This document shows positions 40,790-49,665 of a DNA stretch of 64,000 nt, one piece after another. The stretch's first letter is position 1, and every line of letters begins with the position of its first letter. A model generated the notes under the pieces. The model saw only the letters and a list, made by a program, of their open reading frames with translations. It did no database searches and had not been told where the DNA came from. Made by a program: the position numbers and the translations under genes. Source of the DNA: Capnocytophaga leadbetteri (lineage in GTDB: Bacteria; Bacteroidota; Bacteroidia; Flavobacteriales; Flavobacteriaceae); contig NZ_QBKG01000008.1 of assembly GCF_003054025.1 (NCBI RefSeq), positions 26,013 to 90,012 on the forward strand, read 5' to 3'.

Positions 40790-40825
40790 AAAAGACGAAA
40801 TGCGAACTATCGTATTTCGTCTTTT
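40790..40825. terminator. Terminator between the HEAT gene and rimM
   Basis: AAAAGACGAAATGCG pairs over 15 bp with CGTATTTCGTCTTTT (one G-T pair) with a 6-base loop. Both sides have A/T runs, so it serves both convergent transcripts. Confidence 0.85.
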
Positions 40826-40836
40826 CTATTTCGTCT

Positions 40837-41361
40837 TTATTCTTGGTATAATGCTATAAGTCCTTCAGGGGTAGAGACTATAAGTTTTTGGTTTTGGCGG
40901 TCTATCTTCTCCAAAAAGTTGATAGGGATAAGGATTTGATGTCCCGCCTCATCTTCAATCTCAAATAAGGCTTGAAAAGTATTATCGTTTACAGCCGTAA
41001 TTTTTCCTACATAACCATATTGAGTATCTTCTACAGTAAACCCTATAACTTCGTGGTAATAGAATTGGTTGCCCGTCAGCGGGGGGAGGGCAGAGAGAGG
41101 TAAGTATATTTTGTGTTTCAGCAGTGCATCGGCATCAGCTTCAGTATCTACCTCCTCAAATTTCACGCGCAATAGGTCTGATTTGTGCAAAGAGCTTCTT
41201 TCAATAAAAAAAGGAACCAGATTATTGCCAAGGGCAATAAACACTGATTCCATTTCTTCATACATTTCGGGGTCATCCGAATCAAGTTTGATAAGGACTT
41301 CGCCCTTAAAGCTAAACTTCGACACAATTGTTCCTATATAAAAACAATCTTTCAGTGTCAT
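40837..41361 (-). CDS. rimM: 16S rRNA processing protein RimM
   Basis: 174 residues. RimM binds S19 and assists maturation of the 30S head. The N-terminal barrel starts CFYIGTIVSKFSFKGEVLIKLDSD; the PRC-barrel part has YYHEVIGFTVEDTQYGYVGKITAV and HQILIPINFLEKID. It lies 2 bases after rpsP in the usual rpsP-rimM order. trmD and rplS, often next in other bacteria, are not here. Confidence 0.95.
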   Translation of the reverse strand: MTLKDCFYIGTIVSKFSFKGEVLIKLDSDDPEMYEEMESVFIALGNNLVPFFIERSSLHKSDLLRVKFEEVDTEADADALLKHKIYLPLSALPPLTGNQFYYHEVIGFTVEDTQYGYVGKITAVNDNTFQALFEIEDEAGHQILIPINFLEKIDRQNQKLIVSTPEGLIALYQE

Positions 41362-41363
41362 TT

Positions 41364-41897
41364 TTATGCTTCAGTTTCTTGGGGTTGTTCAGCAGCAGCT
41401 TCGCCTTCAGCTTGTGCGGCAGTTGCAGCAGCGGCAGCTTCAGCGGCTTTAGCAGCAGCTTCGTTTTTGCGTTTTTCATTAGCTTCTTTTTCAGCGTCTA
41501 AAGCCTTAGCCTTAGCAGCTGCTTTTTCTTTAGCTAATTTTTCTTCTTTAGAAGAAACTTTGTTGTTTTTAGCTTCTACCCAAGCGTTGAATTTAGCTTC
41601 AGCTTGTTCTGCGGTAAGAGCTCCTTTAGCTACCCCTCCTAATAGGTGGTGTTTTAGCAATACCCCTTTGTAAGATAGGATACGGCGTGCGGTGTCACTA
41701 GGTTGAGCCCCATTTTGCAACCATTTCACAGCAGCATCTACGTTTACTTCAATTTGTGCAGGGTTGCTGATAGGGTTGTAAGTTCCTAATTTTTCAAGGA
41801 ATTTACCATCGCGTTTAGCGCGAGAATTAGCGGCTACAATCCAATAGAATGGTTTGCCTTTTTTACCGTGACGTTGTAATCTGATTTTTACTGGCAT
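41364..41897 (-). CDS. rpsP: 30S ribosomal protein S16 with long C-terminal tail
   Basis: 177 residues. The first 80 are S16 (MPVKIRLQRHGKKGKPFYWIVAANSRAKRDGKFLEKLGTYNPIS). The usual length is 80-90; here residues 115-177 form a low-complexity tail rich in Ala, Lys and Glu (KAAAKAKALDAEKEANEKRKNEAAAKAAEAAAAATAAQ). Such tails occur in Bacteroidota S16. Promoter TTG-N19-TATCTTTG lies 48 bases upstream. Confidence 0.95.
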   Translation of the reverse strand: MPVKIRLQRHGKKGKPFYWIVAANSRAKRDGKFLEKLGTYNPISNPAQIEVNVDAAVKWLQNGAQPSDTARRILSYKGVLLKHHLLGGVAKGALTAEQAEAKFNAWVEAKNNKVSSKEEKLAKEKAAAKAKALDAEKEANEKRKNEAAAKAAEAAAAATAAQAEGEAAAEQPQETEA

Positions 41898-41944
41898 AAA
41901 AAATTTAATTAGTGAGGTACACGACCTCGTTATTAATTCGGGCG

Positions 41945-41974
41945 CAAAGATACGAATAATTTATAAATTAGCAA
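41945..41974 (-). promoter_or_regulatory. Promoter of rpsP-rimM
   Basis: On the minus strand: TTG (41974-41972), 19 bases, TATCTTTG (41952-41945). The TTG belongs to an 8-nt repeat unit (AAATTTGC). Confidence 0.8.
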
Positions 41975-42192
41975 ATTTGTGAATTAGCAAATTTACCGAT
42001 TTACCAATTAAATGATACAATTAGTATATTTTTCTGCTTTTTGACGGCTTATTAGATAGTTATTTTTTCGCTGCTTCTACGCTTATCCTTCGGTGTTCGT
42101 ATATTGTAATTATATCTAAAGTAAAGGGAAGGTGTTTGTAGTAGATTTTTCTTCAAAATTTACTAATTAACAAATTTGCTAATTCACAAATT
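41962..42192. repeat. Repeat-rich divergent control region
   Basis: 334 bases separate rpsP from the permease gene. 8-nt repeat units occur at about 41962-42010 and 42160-42192 and provide the TTG elements of both divergent promoters. Between them lies AT-rich DNA with CTTATCCTTCGGTGTTCG and no coding frame that I can support. Confidence 0.55.
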
Positions 42193-42205
42193 ATTCCTAC
42201 CTTTG
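42176..42205 (+). promoter_or_regulatory. Promoter of the MacB-like permease gene
   Basis: TTG (42176-42178), 19 bases, TACCTTTG (42198-42205), 26 bases before the GTG start. The TTG lies in an 8-nt repeat unit. Confidence 0.8.
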
Positions 42206-42231
42206 CATCATCATTTAAAAACCAAACAAAC

Positions 42232-43473
42232 GTGTGGATTCTTATTCGTGAAAATATCAAAATAGCTTTTGATTCTATTAAAAGCCAGCTACTGCGTACG
42301 GTGCTTACTGTGCTTATTATCGCTATTGGTATTACTGCCTTGGTGGGGATACTGAGCGTTATCACGGCTTTGCGCAATACCCTCGAAGGTAATTTTTCGA
42401 GTATGGGGGCGAATACCTTTTCTATTTCGCGTTATGATTATGCCGAAAGGGTTGAGGGAAGTGGTACTAAGAAAAAGATTAACCCAGAAATCACCTATAA
42501 AGAGGCAGAAACCTTCAAGCAACAGCTTGCCAATCCTTTTGCTAAGGTAAGTATCTCTACCAATGCGGCTTCGTCAGCAGAGGTGAAATACGAAAATAAA
42601 AAGACAGACCCTTTGGCACGTGTGGTAGGGGTTGATGAGCACTATATTAATAATTCGGGACTTACCATAGAGGAGGGGAGAGGTTTTTCGGACTTTGATA
42701 TACAAAACAACCTGAATTTGTGTGTGATAGGCTCTGATTTTAAGAAAACATTGCTGAAAGATGTCAATCCGATTGGCAAAACTATTTCGGTAAGGGGGTA
42801 TAAGTTCAAAGTTATAGGTATACTAAAGTCGCAAAGTTCGTCTTTTGGTAATTATGAAGATTTTCAGGTGTTAATACCTTTGGGAATAGCTCGTTCTGCC
42901 TTTTCAACGACGATGCCTAACTTCACCATAAATATAGGGGTGGATACTAAAGATAAATTAGATGCTGCTGTAGATGATGCGGTGCTGCTGATGCGCAATA
43001 TCAGAGGACTTACGCCTATACAAGAAAATAACTTTGGGGTAGAGCGCAGTGATGACCTATTGCAGCGTATCGGTAGTATTACAGGAGTGCTGACAGCTGC
43101 GGGTTTTATTATTGGAATGATTACGATACTAGGTTCATCTATTGCTTTGCTCAATATTATGTTGGTATCGGTTACTGAACGCACTAAAGAGATAGGTATT
43201 CGCAAGGCTTTAGGGGCTAAAAGGCGTTCTATAACTCTGCAATTCTTTACCGAAACGCTCATTATAGCACAGTTAGGAGCCTTGACGGGCATTGTTTTGG
43301 GTATAAGTTTAGGTTTTCTGATTTCGAAAGCGGTAAAGTTTGAATTTACAATACCTTGGGGCGTCATTTTGGTCGCTATACTAATAGCAGCCGTAGTTTC
43401 GGTGCTCTCTGGGCTTTATCCTGCAGTAAAAGCTTCGAAGTTAGACCCTGTAGAAGCATTGCGATACGAGTGA
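42232..43473 (+). CDS. MacB/FtsX-family ABC transporter permease
   Basis: 413 residues from a GTG start. One N-terminal membrane segment (LLRTVLTVLIIAIGITALVGILSV) precedes a large periplasmic MacB-PCD domain (about 45-270). Three C-terminal segments follow with the FtsX motif SVTERTKEIGIRKALGAKRRSI between them. MacB-type systems transfer mechanical force across the inner membrane, exporting lipoproteins, peptides or drugs. The ATPase partner is not adjacent, so it must be encoded elsewhere. Confidence 0.9.
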   Translation: MWILIRENIKIAFDSIKSQLLRTVLTVLIIAIGITALVGILSVITALRNTLEGNFSSMGANTFSISRYDYAERVEGSGTKKKINPEITYKEAETFKQQLANPFAKVSISTNAASSAEVKYENKKTDPLARVVGVDEHYINNSGLTIEEGRGFSDFDIQNNLNLCVIGSDFKKTLLKDVNPIGKTISVRGYKFKVIGILKSQSSSFGNYEDFQVLIPLGIARSAFSTTMPNFTINIGVDTKDKLDAAVDDAVLLMRNIRGLTPIQENNFGVERSDDLLQRIGSITGVLTAAGFIIGMITILGSSIALLNIMLVSVTERTKEIGIRKALGAKRRSITLQFFTETLIIAQLGALTGIVLGISLGFLISKAVKFEFTIPWGVILVAILIAAVVSVLSGLYPAVKASKLDPVEALRYE

Positions 43474-43477
43474 TTAA

Positions 43478-43577
43478 TTTGCTAATTTGTCAATTTGCCA
43501 ATTAGTGAATTAGTGAATTAGCAAATTAGTGAATTAGCAAATCGACAAATCGGCAAATTGGCAAATCGACAAATTAA
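43478..43577. repeat. Longest 8-nt repeat array
   Basis: About twelve 8-base units in register: AATTTGCT, AATTTGTC, AATTTGCC, AATTAGTG, AATTAGTG, AATTAGCA, AATTAGTG, AATTAGCA, AATCGACA, AATCGGCA, AATTGGCA, AATCGACA. The first three are reverse complements of the later type, so the array can fold back. It separates the permease gene from the PLP enzyme gene. Confidence 0.85.
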
Positions 43578-43581
43578 TACT

Positions 43582-44508
43582 ATGTTTGAGAATTTGAAAA
43601 TAGAAAATCAGGTGGTAGATATACCACTGCCTGAGGGTATTACGCTTACGATAAAGCGAGAGGACAAGAATCACCCATTTGTGTCAGGTAATAAACTTAG
43701 GAAGCTAAAATACAATATAGCAGAGGCAATAAAGCAGGGTAAAAATACCCTGCTTACTTTTGGTGGTGCCTACTCTAACCATATAGCAGCTACCGCTGCG
43801 GCAGGACAAATAATGGGGTTACGCACTATCGGAGTGATAAGAGGGGATGAATTGGAATCTGAAATTAGTGTTAATCCAACGTTAAAGTTTGCTAAAAATT
43901 GCGGGATGCAATTTTTGTTCGTTACACGCCAGATGTATAGAGAAAAACACACCCCTGAGTTTTTAGAAAGTCTTAGAAATCGCTATGGTTCAGATATTTA
44001 TATAGCTCCAGAAGGAGGTACAAACGCTTTGGCAGTAAAAGGCTGCGAAGAAATACTCACCGAAGAAGACAAAGCCTTTGATGTAATCTGCACAGCAGTA
44101 GGTACAGGGGGTACTATCTCAGGGCTTATCAATGCTAGTGCTCCGCATCAGCAAGTAATAGGCTTTCCTGCTCTAAAAGGCGAGTTTTTAACAGAAGTAA
44201 TCAAGCAATACACCACCCGAACTAATTGGCATTTAGTACACGATTATAATTTTGGAGGCTATGCTAAAGTGAATGATGAACTGATTAATTTTTTAAATGA
44301 TTTTAACAAAACTACCCAAATACCATTAGACCCCATATATGTAGGTAAGATGATTTTTGCTATCTTTGCCCTCTCAAAGAAAGGATATTTTGCTCCCAAT
44401 ACAAAAATATTAGCTATTCACACGGGAGGCTTACAAGGTATTGAAGGCTTTAATAAAGAACAAATAAAAAAACAAAAAATTACATTGAATTATGAAGAAA
44501 AGATTTAG
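43582..44508 (+). CDS. ACC deaminase/D-cysteine desulfhydrase family PLP enzyme
   Basis: 308 residues from MFENLKIENQVVDIPLP; an upstream TTG start would be translated from repeat DNA. The PLP-binding region FVSGNKLRKLKYNIAEA contains the Schiff-base lysine, followed by LLTFGGAYSNHIAATAAAG. The phosphate-binding loop is CTAVGTGGTISGL. The family deaminates 1-aminocyclopropane-1-carboxylate or removes sulfide from D-cysteine; the second is more likely in a host-associated bacterium, but the residues that decide were not tested. It overlaps the next gene by 17 bases. Confidence 0.88.
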   Translation: MFENLKIENQVVDIPLPEGITLTIKREDKNHPFVSGNKLRKLKYNIAEAIKQGKNTLLTFGGAYSNHIAATAAAGQIMGLRTIGVIRGDELESEISVNPTLKFAKNCGMQFLFVTRQMYREKHTPEFLESLRNRYGSDIYIAPEGGTNALAVKGCEEILTEEDKAFDVICTAVGTGGTISGLINASAPHQQVIGFPALKGEFLTEVIKQYTTRTNWHLVHDYNFGGYAKVNDELINFLNDFNKTTQIPLDPIYVGKMIFAIFALSKKGYFAPNTKILAIHTGGLQGIEGFNKEQIKKQKITLNYEEKI

Positions 44509-45640
44509 TTGGCTGCTACTATATCTCTTTATTCTCTCATCGTGCTCCGATAAGTATTACAAAAGCGCTAAGAACCCGCATACAGTTAATTATCGCGGAC
44601 AGCGTACTATTATAGAAACGAAGAAACCTAGCCATACAGAGCTTAACCAAAGAACAAAGGCTCTGATGGAAGCTAATATGAATCGGAAAGATTTTACTGA
44701 AGATGATTTTCACGAAGTACCGCCTGCTATGCAGGTAACTACTGCCGTCACTCAGAAATATATAGAAGACTACAAAGATATAGCGATGGTAGAAATGCAG
44801 CGCTATAACATACCCGCAAGTATCACCTTGGCACAGGGGATATTAGAAAGCGGTTCAGGGCAAGGGCGATTAGCGCGTTATGGCAATAACCACTTCGGTA
44901 TTAAATGCCACGCTACTTGGAATGGCAAGACTATCACTCACGATGACGATGAAAAAAGTGAGTGTTTTAGACGTTATAAATATGCTTACGAATCGTTTGA
45001 AGACCACTCTCAATTCCTGATGAAAAGGGGGAGATACAGTTCGCTATTTGAGCTTGCTCCTACTGACTATGAGGGTTGGGCATACGGACTTAAGAGTGCG
45101 GGCTATGCTACAGATCCTGCTTATGCTAAAAAACTTATCGCTCTGATAAAAAAGTTTAGCCTACACCAGTATGACGAGCAAGTAGTAGCGATGAAAGGAG
45201 AGCCGGTAAACTTTTCGATGGGTACTGATATAGTATCAACCCCGCTACCTAAACGCGAAGTGCCACAAGTGGTACAAAATGAGCCTATAGCACCAGCAAA
45301 GCCGGTAGTAGTAACTAAGAAAGAAGTAGCTAAGACAGTAGAACAAAAGTCAGTTACTAAACCCGTTACTAAGTCAGCACCCGTGATTGCCGACACCTCT
45401 AAAAAAGTAGCTGAAAAGGTAGAAACGCCTAAACCAGCAGCTCCTGCCAAAACACAGGTATCATCGCAAGTGAAAAAAGAAGCTATTGCAGAGGTGTATT
45501 ACCAAGTGCAAACCGGAGATACTCTATATAAGATAGCTCGCGAACAGCAAGTGCCTGTACAACAGCTGATGAAGCTTAATAATTTTGATGATTTGGCTAG
45601 CAGTAACCTAAAAGTAGGACAGCAAATACGCGTAAATTAA
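44492..45640 (+). CDS. Glucosaminidase-LysM lipoprotein
   Basis: 382 residues. The lipobox FILSSC places the lipidated Cys at 18. Residues 85-225 are a GH73 glucosaminidase domain: AMVEMQRYNIPASITLAQGILESGSGQGRLARYGNNHFGIKCH, with Glu in LESG as the likely acid. A Lys/Pro/Val-rich linker follows, then LysM at 335-380 (YYQVQTGDTLYKIAREQQVPVQQLMKLNNF). It cleaves GlcNAc-MurNAc bonds and binds peptidoglycan, probably in cell division or wall turnover. It shares 1 base with prmC. Confidence 0.93.
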   Translation: MKKRFSWLLLYLFILSSCSDKYYKSAKNPHTVNYRGQRTIIETKKPSHTELNQRTKALMEANMNRKDFTEDDFHEVPPAMQVTTAVTQKYIEDYKDIAMVEMQRYNIPASITLAQGILESGSGQGRLARYGNNHFGIKCHATWNGKTITHDDDEKSECFRRYKYAYESFEDHSQFLMKRGRYSSLFELAPTDYEGWAYGLKSAGYATDPAYAKKLIALIKKFSLHQYDEQVVAMKGEPVNFSMGTDIVSTPLPKREVPQVVQNEPIAPAKPVVVTKKEVAKTVEQKSVTKPVTKSAPVIADTSKKVAEKVETPKPAAPAKTQVSSQVKKEAIAEVYYQVQTGDTLYKIAREQQVPVQQLMKLNNFDDLASSNLKVGQQIRVN

Positions 45641-46506
45641 TGACTTTTGAAGCTCTGAAACACTATATTTACCAGCAGCTGCAAAACCTTTACCCCTTAA
45701 CAGAGGTTCAGACTTTTTACTTTATGCTGCTGGAACATTATGCTCAGTGTAGTAAAGCAACCGCATTGGCGTGCGCTAAAGAGCCCCTTGCCGAAAAGGT
45801 TGTTACCCCTATAAAAGAAGCGATAAGAGAACTACAAAACCATAAACCTATACAATATATATTAGGTGAAACAGTGTTTTTCTCTTATCGCTTTTTGGTA
45901 GATGAAAATGTGCTCATACCTCGTCCGGAAACCGAAGAGTTAGTAGATTGGGTGCTAACAAAAGTTACTCCTACTTCTAAACCCCTAAAAATAATAGATA
46001 TAGGTACAGGGTCGGGTTGTATAGCTATTTCGTTAGCTAAATCCTTGCCCAATGCCGAAGTGACTGCTGTAGATGTTTCGACAAAAGCATTGCAAGTAGC
46101 TCGCCGCAATGCCGAACTAAATGGGGTAACCATTAACTTTCTAGAGCAAGATATACTACAAACCACCAGTTTGCCAGATACATACGATATTATTATCTCT
46201 AATCCGCCTTATGTGCGTTCTTTAGAGAAAGCCGAAATGCAAGCCAATGTGTTAGAATATGAGCCTCACTTGGCGCTATTTGTTAGTGATACTGACCCGC
46301 TGTTGTTTTACAACCGAATAGCAACGCTTGCTCGTCAGGCACTTTCACCTCAAGGAAGTCTTTTTTTTGAAATCAATCAGTATTTAGGAGACGAGATGAA
46401 AGCCTTGCTGAAAGCGAAGGGGTTTGAAAAGGTGGTGCTACGGCAAGACTTATCAGGCAATGACAGAATGATGATTTGCCAATTTGTCGATTTGACGATT
46501 TGCTAA
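45640..46506 (+). CDS. prmC: Release factor glutamine methyltransferase
   Basis: 288 residues. PrmC methylates the GGQ glutamine of release factors RF1 and RF2; prfB is in this window at 60709. SAM-binding IDIGTGSGCIAISLAK and catalytic NPPYVR are present (near 121-136 and 187-192). The N-terminal helical domain recognises the release factor. The last residues QFVDLTIC and stop come from 8-nt repeat units; the DUF389 protein ends in a similar repeat-encoded stretch. Confidence 0.95.
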   Translation: MTFEALKHYIYQQLQNLYPLTEVQTFYFMLLEHYAQCSKATALACAKEPLAEKVVTPIKEAIRELQNHKPIQYILGETVFFSYRFLVDENVLIPRPETEELVDWVLTKVTPTSKPLKIIDIGTGSGCIAISLAKSLPNAEVTAVDVSTKALQVARRNAELNGVTINFLEQDILQTTSLPDTYDIIISNPPYVRSLEKAEMQANVLEYEPHLALFVSDTDPLLFYNRIATLARQALSPQGSLFFEINQYLGDEMKALLKAKGFEKVVLRQDLSGNDRMMICQFVDLTIC

Positions 46507-46577
46507 TTTTAATTATTGATAATCAGCGTTTTATATTTTTTGTGTAATTTTTTTTACAAAAAAAGTAGTAAAAAGTT

Positions 46578-46608
46578 TTGGCTATGTAGAAAAAAAATCG
46601 TAACATTG
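46578..46608 (+). promoter_or_regulatory. Promoter of rpsA
   Basis: TTG (46578-46580), 20 bases, TAACATTG (46601-46608), one mismatch from TAnnTTTG. It predicts a leader of about 115 bases. Confidence 0.6.
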
Positions 46609-46730
46609 CACCAATTTTTTAAAGGTGTAGGGCGTTTATAACTTATTGTTTCACTACTTTCCGATAGAAATACACTTTTTTAATGGGCGCCCTTTTTTCT
46701 AACGGAAATACAAATTTCACTTATCAGCAA
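46609..46730 (+). promoter_or_regulatory. Untranslated leader of rpsA
   Basis: About 115 bases between the promoter and the ATG at 46731. It contains CACC/GGTG arms (46610-46628), the palindrome GGGCGCCC (46685-46692) beside T runs, and two copies of the word CGGAAATAC/CGATAGAAATAC. S1 genes of other bacteria are autoregulated through their leader; that this one is too is inference. Confidence 0.4.
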
Positions 46731-48491
46731 ATGGCTGAAAACACACAAACACAAGCGGAGTTTTTAGAAAACTTTGATTGGAACAAATACCAAGAAGGTA
46801 TTGACAGCGTACAAGAAGACCAATTGAAAAATTTTGAAGAATTGGTTAAAAACAATTTCGTTGACACTCAAGACAACGAAGTAGTAGAAGGTGTAGTAAC
46901 CAGAATTACTGACAGAGAGGCTATTATCGACATCAACGCTAAATCAGAAGGTGTTATCTCTCTTAATGAATTCCGCTACAACCCTAACCTAAAAGTAGGT
47001 GACAAAGTAGAAGTACTTATCGACATCCGTGAAGACAAAAACGGACAGTTAGTACTTTCACACCGCAAAGCACGTACTCTGAAAGCTTGGGATAGAATTA
47101 ACTTAGCTCACGAAAATGGCGAAATCGTAAACGGATTTGTGAAAAGTCGTACTAAAGGCGGTATGATAGTAGATGTATTTGGTATCGAAGCCTTCTTACC
47201 AGGTTCGCAAATAGATGTGAAACCTATTCGCGACTACGAACAATTCGTAAATAAAACAATGGAGTTCAAGATAGTGAAAGTAAATCACGAATTTAAAAAC
47301 GTGGTGGTTTCACACAAAGCTCTTATTGAAGCAGATATCGAAGAACAGAAGAAAGAAATTATCAGTCAGCTCGAAAAAGGACAAGTACTCGAAGGGGTGG
47401 TTAAAAATATTACCTCATACGGTGTATTCGTTGACCTTGGCGGCGTAGACGGATTGATACACATTACTGACCTTTCTTGGGCACGTATCAACCACCCAAG
47501 CGAAGTGGTATCAGTAGACCAAAAATTGAATGTAGTTATCCTTGACTTTGATGATAACAAGTCACGCATTCAATTGGGTCTAAAACAGCTAAGCAAACAC
47601 CCTTGGGATGCGCTTGCTGAAGACCTAAAAGTAGGTGATAAAGTAAAAGGTAAAGTAGTAGTTATAGCTGACTACGGTGCTTTCGTAGAAATAGCTGATG
47701 GTGTAGAAGGACTTATACACGTATCAGAAATGTCTTGGAGTACTCACTTGCGTTCAGCTCAAGATTTCGTAAAATTAGGAGATGAAGTGGAAGCAGTGGT
47801 ACTAACCTTAGACCGCAACGAACGCAAAATGTCATTGGGTATCAAACAACTTACTCCAGACCCTTGGATTAACATCACTGAAAAATACCCAGTAGGTTCT
47901 AAACACACAGGTACTGTACGCAACTTTACTAACTTTGGTGTATTCGTAGAACTAGAAGAAGGTATCGATGGTCTTATCCACATCACCGACCTTTCTTGGA
48001 CTAAGAAAATTAAACACCCATCAGAGTTTGTAAACACTGGTGATAAGATAGAAGTTATGGTACTTGAGCTTGATGCTGAAGGACACAAACTATCTTTAGG
48101 ACACAAACAAACAACCCCTAACCCTTGGGATAAGTACGAAGCAGAATTTGCAGTAGGTACTATCCACACAGGTACTGTTTCTAAATTAGTAGACAAAGGG
48201 GCTACTGTACCTTTCAATGATGATATATTGGCATTCGTACCTACTCGCCACTTAGAAAAAGAAGATGGCAAAAAGTTAGGAAAAGGCGAAACTGCTGAAT
48301 TCAAAATCATTGAATTTAACAAAGAATTTAAACGTGTAGTAGCTTCGCACACAGCTATCTTCAAAGAAGAAGAAGAGAAAATAGCTAAAGAAGCGGCTAA
48401 TAATACAGTATCAGCTCCTGTCGAAAAATCAACACTTGGAGACCTTGAAGCGCTTCAAGAGTTGAAAGACAAGATGGAAAAAGAGAAGTAA
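46731..48491 (+). CDS. rpsA: 30S ribosomal protein S1
   Basis: 586 residues from MAENTQTQAEFLENFDW; the frame is open from 46683, but that start lies in the leader palindrome. Repeated S1 RNA-binding domains are visible: VVEGVVTRITDREAIIDI, VLEGVVKNITSYGVFVDLGGVDGLIHITDLSW, KVKGKVVVIADYGAFVEI, KHTGTVRNFTNFGVFVELEEGIDGLIHITDLSW and IHTGTVSKLVDKGATV. With the second domain (IVNGFVKSRTKGGMIVDV) this makes six. S1 brings mRNA to the 30S subunit, which matters more in a lineage that seldom uses Shine-Dalgarno sites. Confidence 0.96.
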   Translation: MAENTQTQAEFLENFDWNKYQEGIDSVQEDQLKNFEELVKNNFVDTQDNEVVEGVVTRITDREAIIDINAKSEGVISLNEFRYNPNLKVGDKVEVLIDIREDKNGQLVLSHRKARTLKAWDRINLAHENGEIVNGFVKSRTKGGMIVDVFGIEAFLPGSQIDVKPIRDYEQFVNKTMEFKIVKVNHEFKNVVVSHKALIEADIEEQKKEIISQLEKGQVLEGVVKNITSYGVFVDLGGVDGLIHITDLSWARINHPSEVVSVDQKLNVVILDFDDNKSRIQLGLKQLSKHPWDALAEDLKVGDKVKGKVVVIADYGAFVEIADGVEGLIHVSEMSWSTHLRSAQDFVKLGDEVEAVVLTLDRNERKMSLGIKQLTPDPWINITEKYPVGSKHTGTVRNFTNFGVFVELEEGIDGLIHITDLSWTKKIKHPSEFVNTGDKIEVMVLELDAEGHKLSLGHKQTTPNPWDKYEAEFAVGTIHTGTVSKLVDKGATVPFNDDILAFVPTRHLEKEDGKKLGKGETAEFKIIEFNKEFKRVVASHTAIFKEEEEKIAKEAANNTVSAPVEKSTLGDLEALQELKDKMEKEK

Positions 48492-48526
48492 TTTAGTTTT
48501 TTTCATAATTTTTTGTTTTAATGAGG

Positions 48527-48557
48527 AAAAGTCGTTGCTGGGAAGTAACGACTTTTT
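48527..48557 (+). terminator. Terminator of rpsA
   Basis: AAAAGTCGTT pairs with AACGACTTTT over 10 bp, loop of 10 bases, followed by further T. Confidence 0.85.
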
Positions 48558-48663
48558 TTATTGCTTGATTTGCCGATTTGTAAATTAGTAAGAGCTATAC
48601 AATAATGATGAAGTAGGCAATAAAAAAACTTGTACAAGTAATGAATAAATAAAAGAAAAGTTG

Positions 48664-48671
48664 TATATTTG
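48664..48671 (+). promoter_or_regulatory. -7 promoter box before the ABC exporter genes
   Basis: TATATTTG, 51 bases before the ATG at 48722. No TTG at the standard distance. Confidence 0.45.
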
Positions 48672-48721
48672 CGGTTGAAAAATAAAACCTTTGATAATTA
48701 AACATTAACCATTGTTTTAAG

Positions 48722-49651
48722 ATGCTTAGAATAGAAAATATCTGTAAAAAATACGGTGAGCACACGGCATTAGATGGAGTGTCGATGGAGGTACCTAAAG
48801 GGAGTATCTTTGGCTTGTTAGGTCCTAATGGGGCAGGAAAAACTTCGCTTATACGCATTATTAATCAAATTGTACTGCCCGATGCTGGAGAGGTGTGGTT
48901 TGACGGCGAATTGCTGCAACCTAAACATACTGCTCAAATAGGCTATCTGCCTGAAGAACGCGGTTTATACAAATCGATGAAAGTAGGCGAGCAGGCGTTG
49001 TACTTGGCTCAGCTGAAAGGGCTGAGCAAAGAGGAGGCTAAAAAACAGCTCAAATTTTGGTTTGACCGTCTGCAAATAGGCGATTGGTGGCACAAGAAAG
49101 TGCAAGAGCTTTCTAAAGGTATGGCTCAGAAAATACAGTTTTTAGTAACGGTGCTACACAAACCTAAATTGCTTATTTTTGATGAGCCTTTTAGTGGTTT
49201 CGACCCTATTAGTGCTAATATCATCAAAGATGAAATACTCTACTTGCGCGAACAAGGAGCTACCATTATCTTTTCTACCCACCGAATGGAGTCGGTAGAG
49301 GAACTTTGCGACCATATAGCGCTTATCAATCAATCGCATAAGATATTAGACGGTAATTTAAATGATATAAAAAGAGCATTTAAAAACAATACTTATGAGG
49401 TGGGACTGAAAGTAGCTGACGAGCAGAAAGCAGTTGTACTGAGTGAGTTGCAAGATAAATATACCGTACAAGAAGCTTCCTTTAGAACCTTGTATGACGA
49501 ACTGAAACTAAATATACAGAAAAAAGAGGGACAGAGCGCTAACGACTTATTGCAATACCTTAGCACGCAAGGAGAGGTAACGCATTTTGTAGAGGCTATC
49601 CCTACAGCTAACGAGATATTTATGCGTGCGTGTGGTAAATTAGCAAATTAG
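48722..49651 (+). CDS. ABC transporter ATPase (NatA-like)
   Basis: 309 residues. Walker A GPNGAGKTS (about 38-46), signature LSKGMAQKIQF, Walker B LLIFDEPFSGFDP and H-loop STHRM. The C-terminal 80 residues are the DUF4162 extension of the NatA/YhaQ type. It pairs with the permease gene 14 bases downstream. NatAB-type exporters remove sodium or antimicrobial compounds; the substrate here is unknown. The tail GKLAN and TAG lie in 8-nt repeat units. Confidence 0.92.
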   Translation: MLRIENICKKYGEHTALDGVSMEVPKGSIFGLLGPNGAGKTSLIRIINQIVLPDAGEVWFDGELLQPKHTAQIGYLPEERGLYKSMKVGEQALYLAQLKGLSKEEAKKQLKFWFDRLQIGDWWHKKVQELSKGMAQKIQFLVTVLHKPKLLIFDEPFSGFDPISANIIKDEILYLREQGATIIFSTHRMESVEELCDHIALINQSHKILDGNLNDIKRAFKNNTYEVGLKVADEQKAVVLSELQDKYTVQEASFRTLYDELKLNIQKKEGQSANDLLQYLSTQGEVTHFVEAIPTANEIFMRACGKLAN

Positions 49652-49665
49652 TAAATTGGTAGATT

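Noticed and set aside
42864..43367. Minus-strand open frame of 167 codons
   Set aside because: Shadow of the MacB-like permease; no family resemblance.
46683..46730. rpsA start at MGALFSNGN
   Set aside because: It lies in a leader palindrome next to the promoter; MAENTQTQAEF at 46731 fits S1 proteins.
47759..48364. Minus-strand open frame of 201 codons
   Set aside because: Shadow of the repeated S1 domains of rpsA; the internal similarity of that frame is a result of the S1 repeats.
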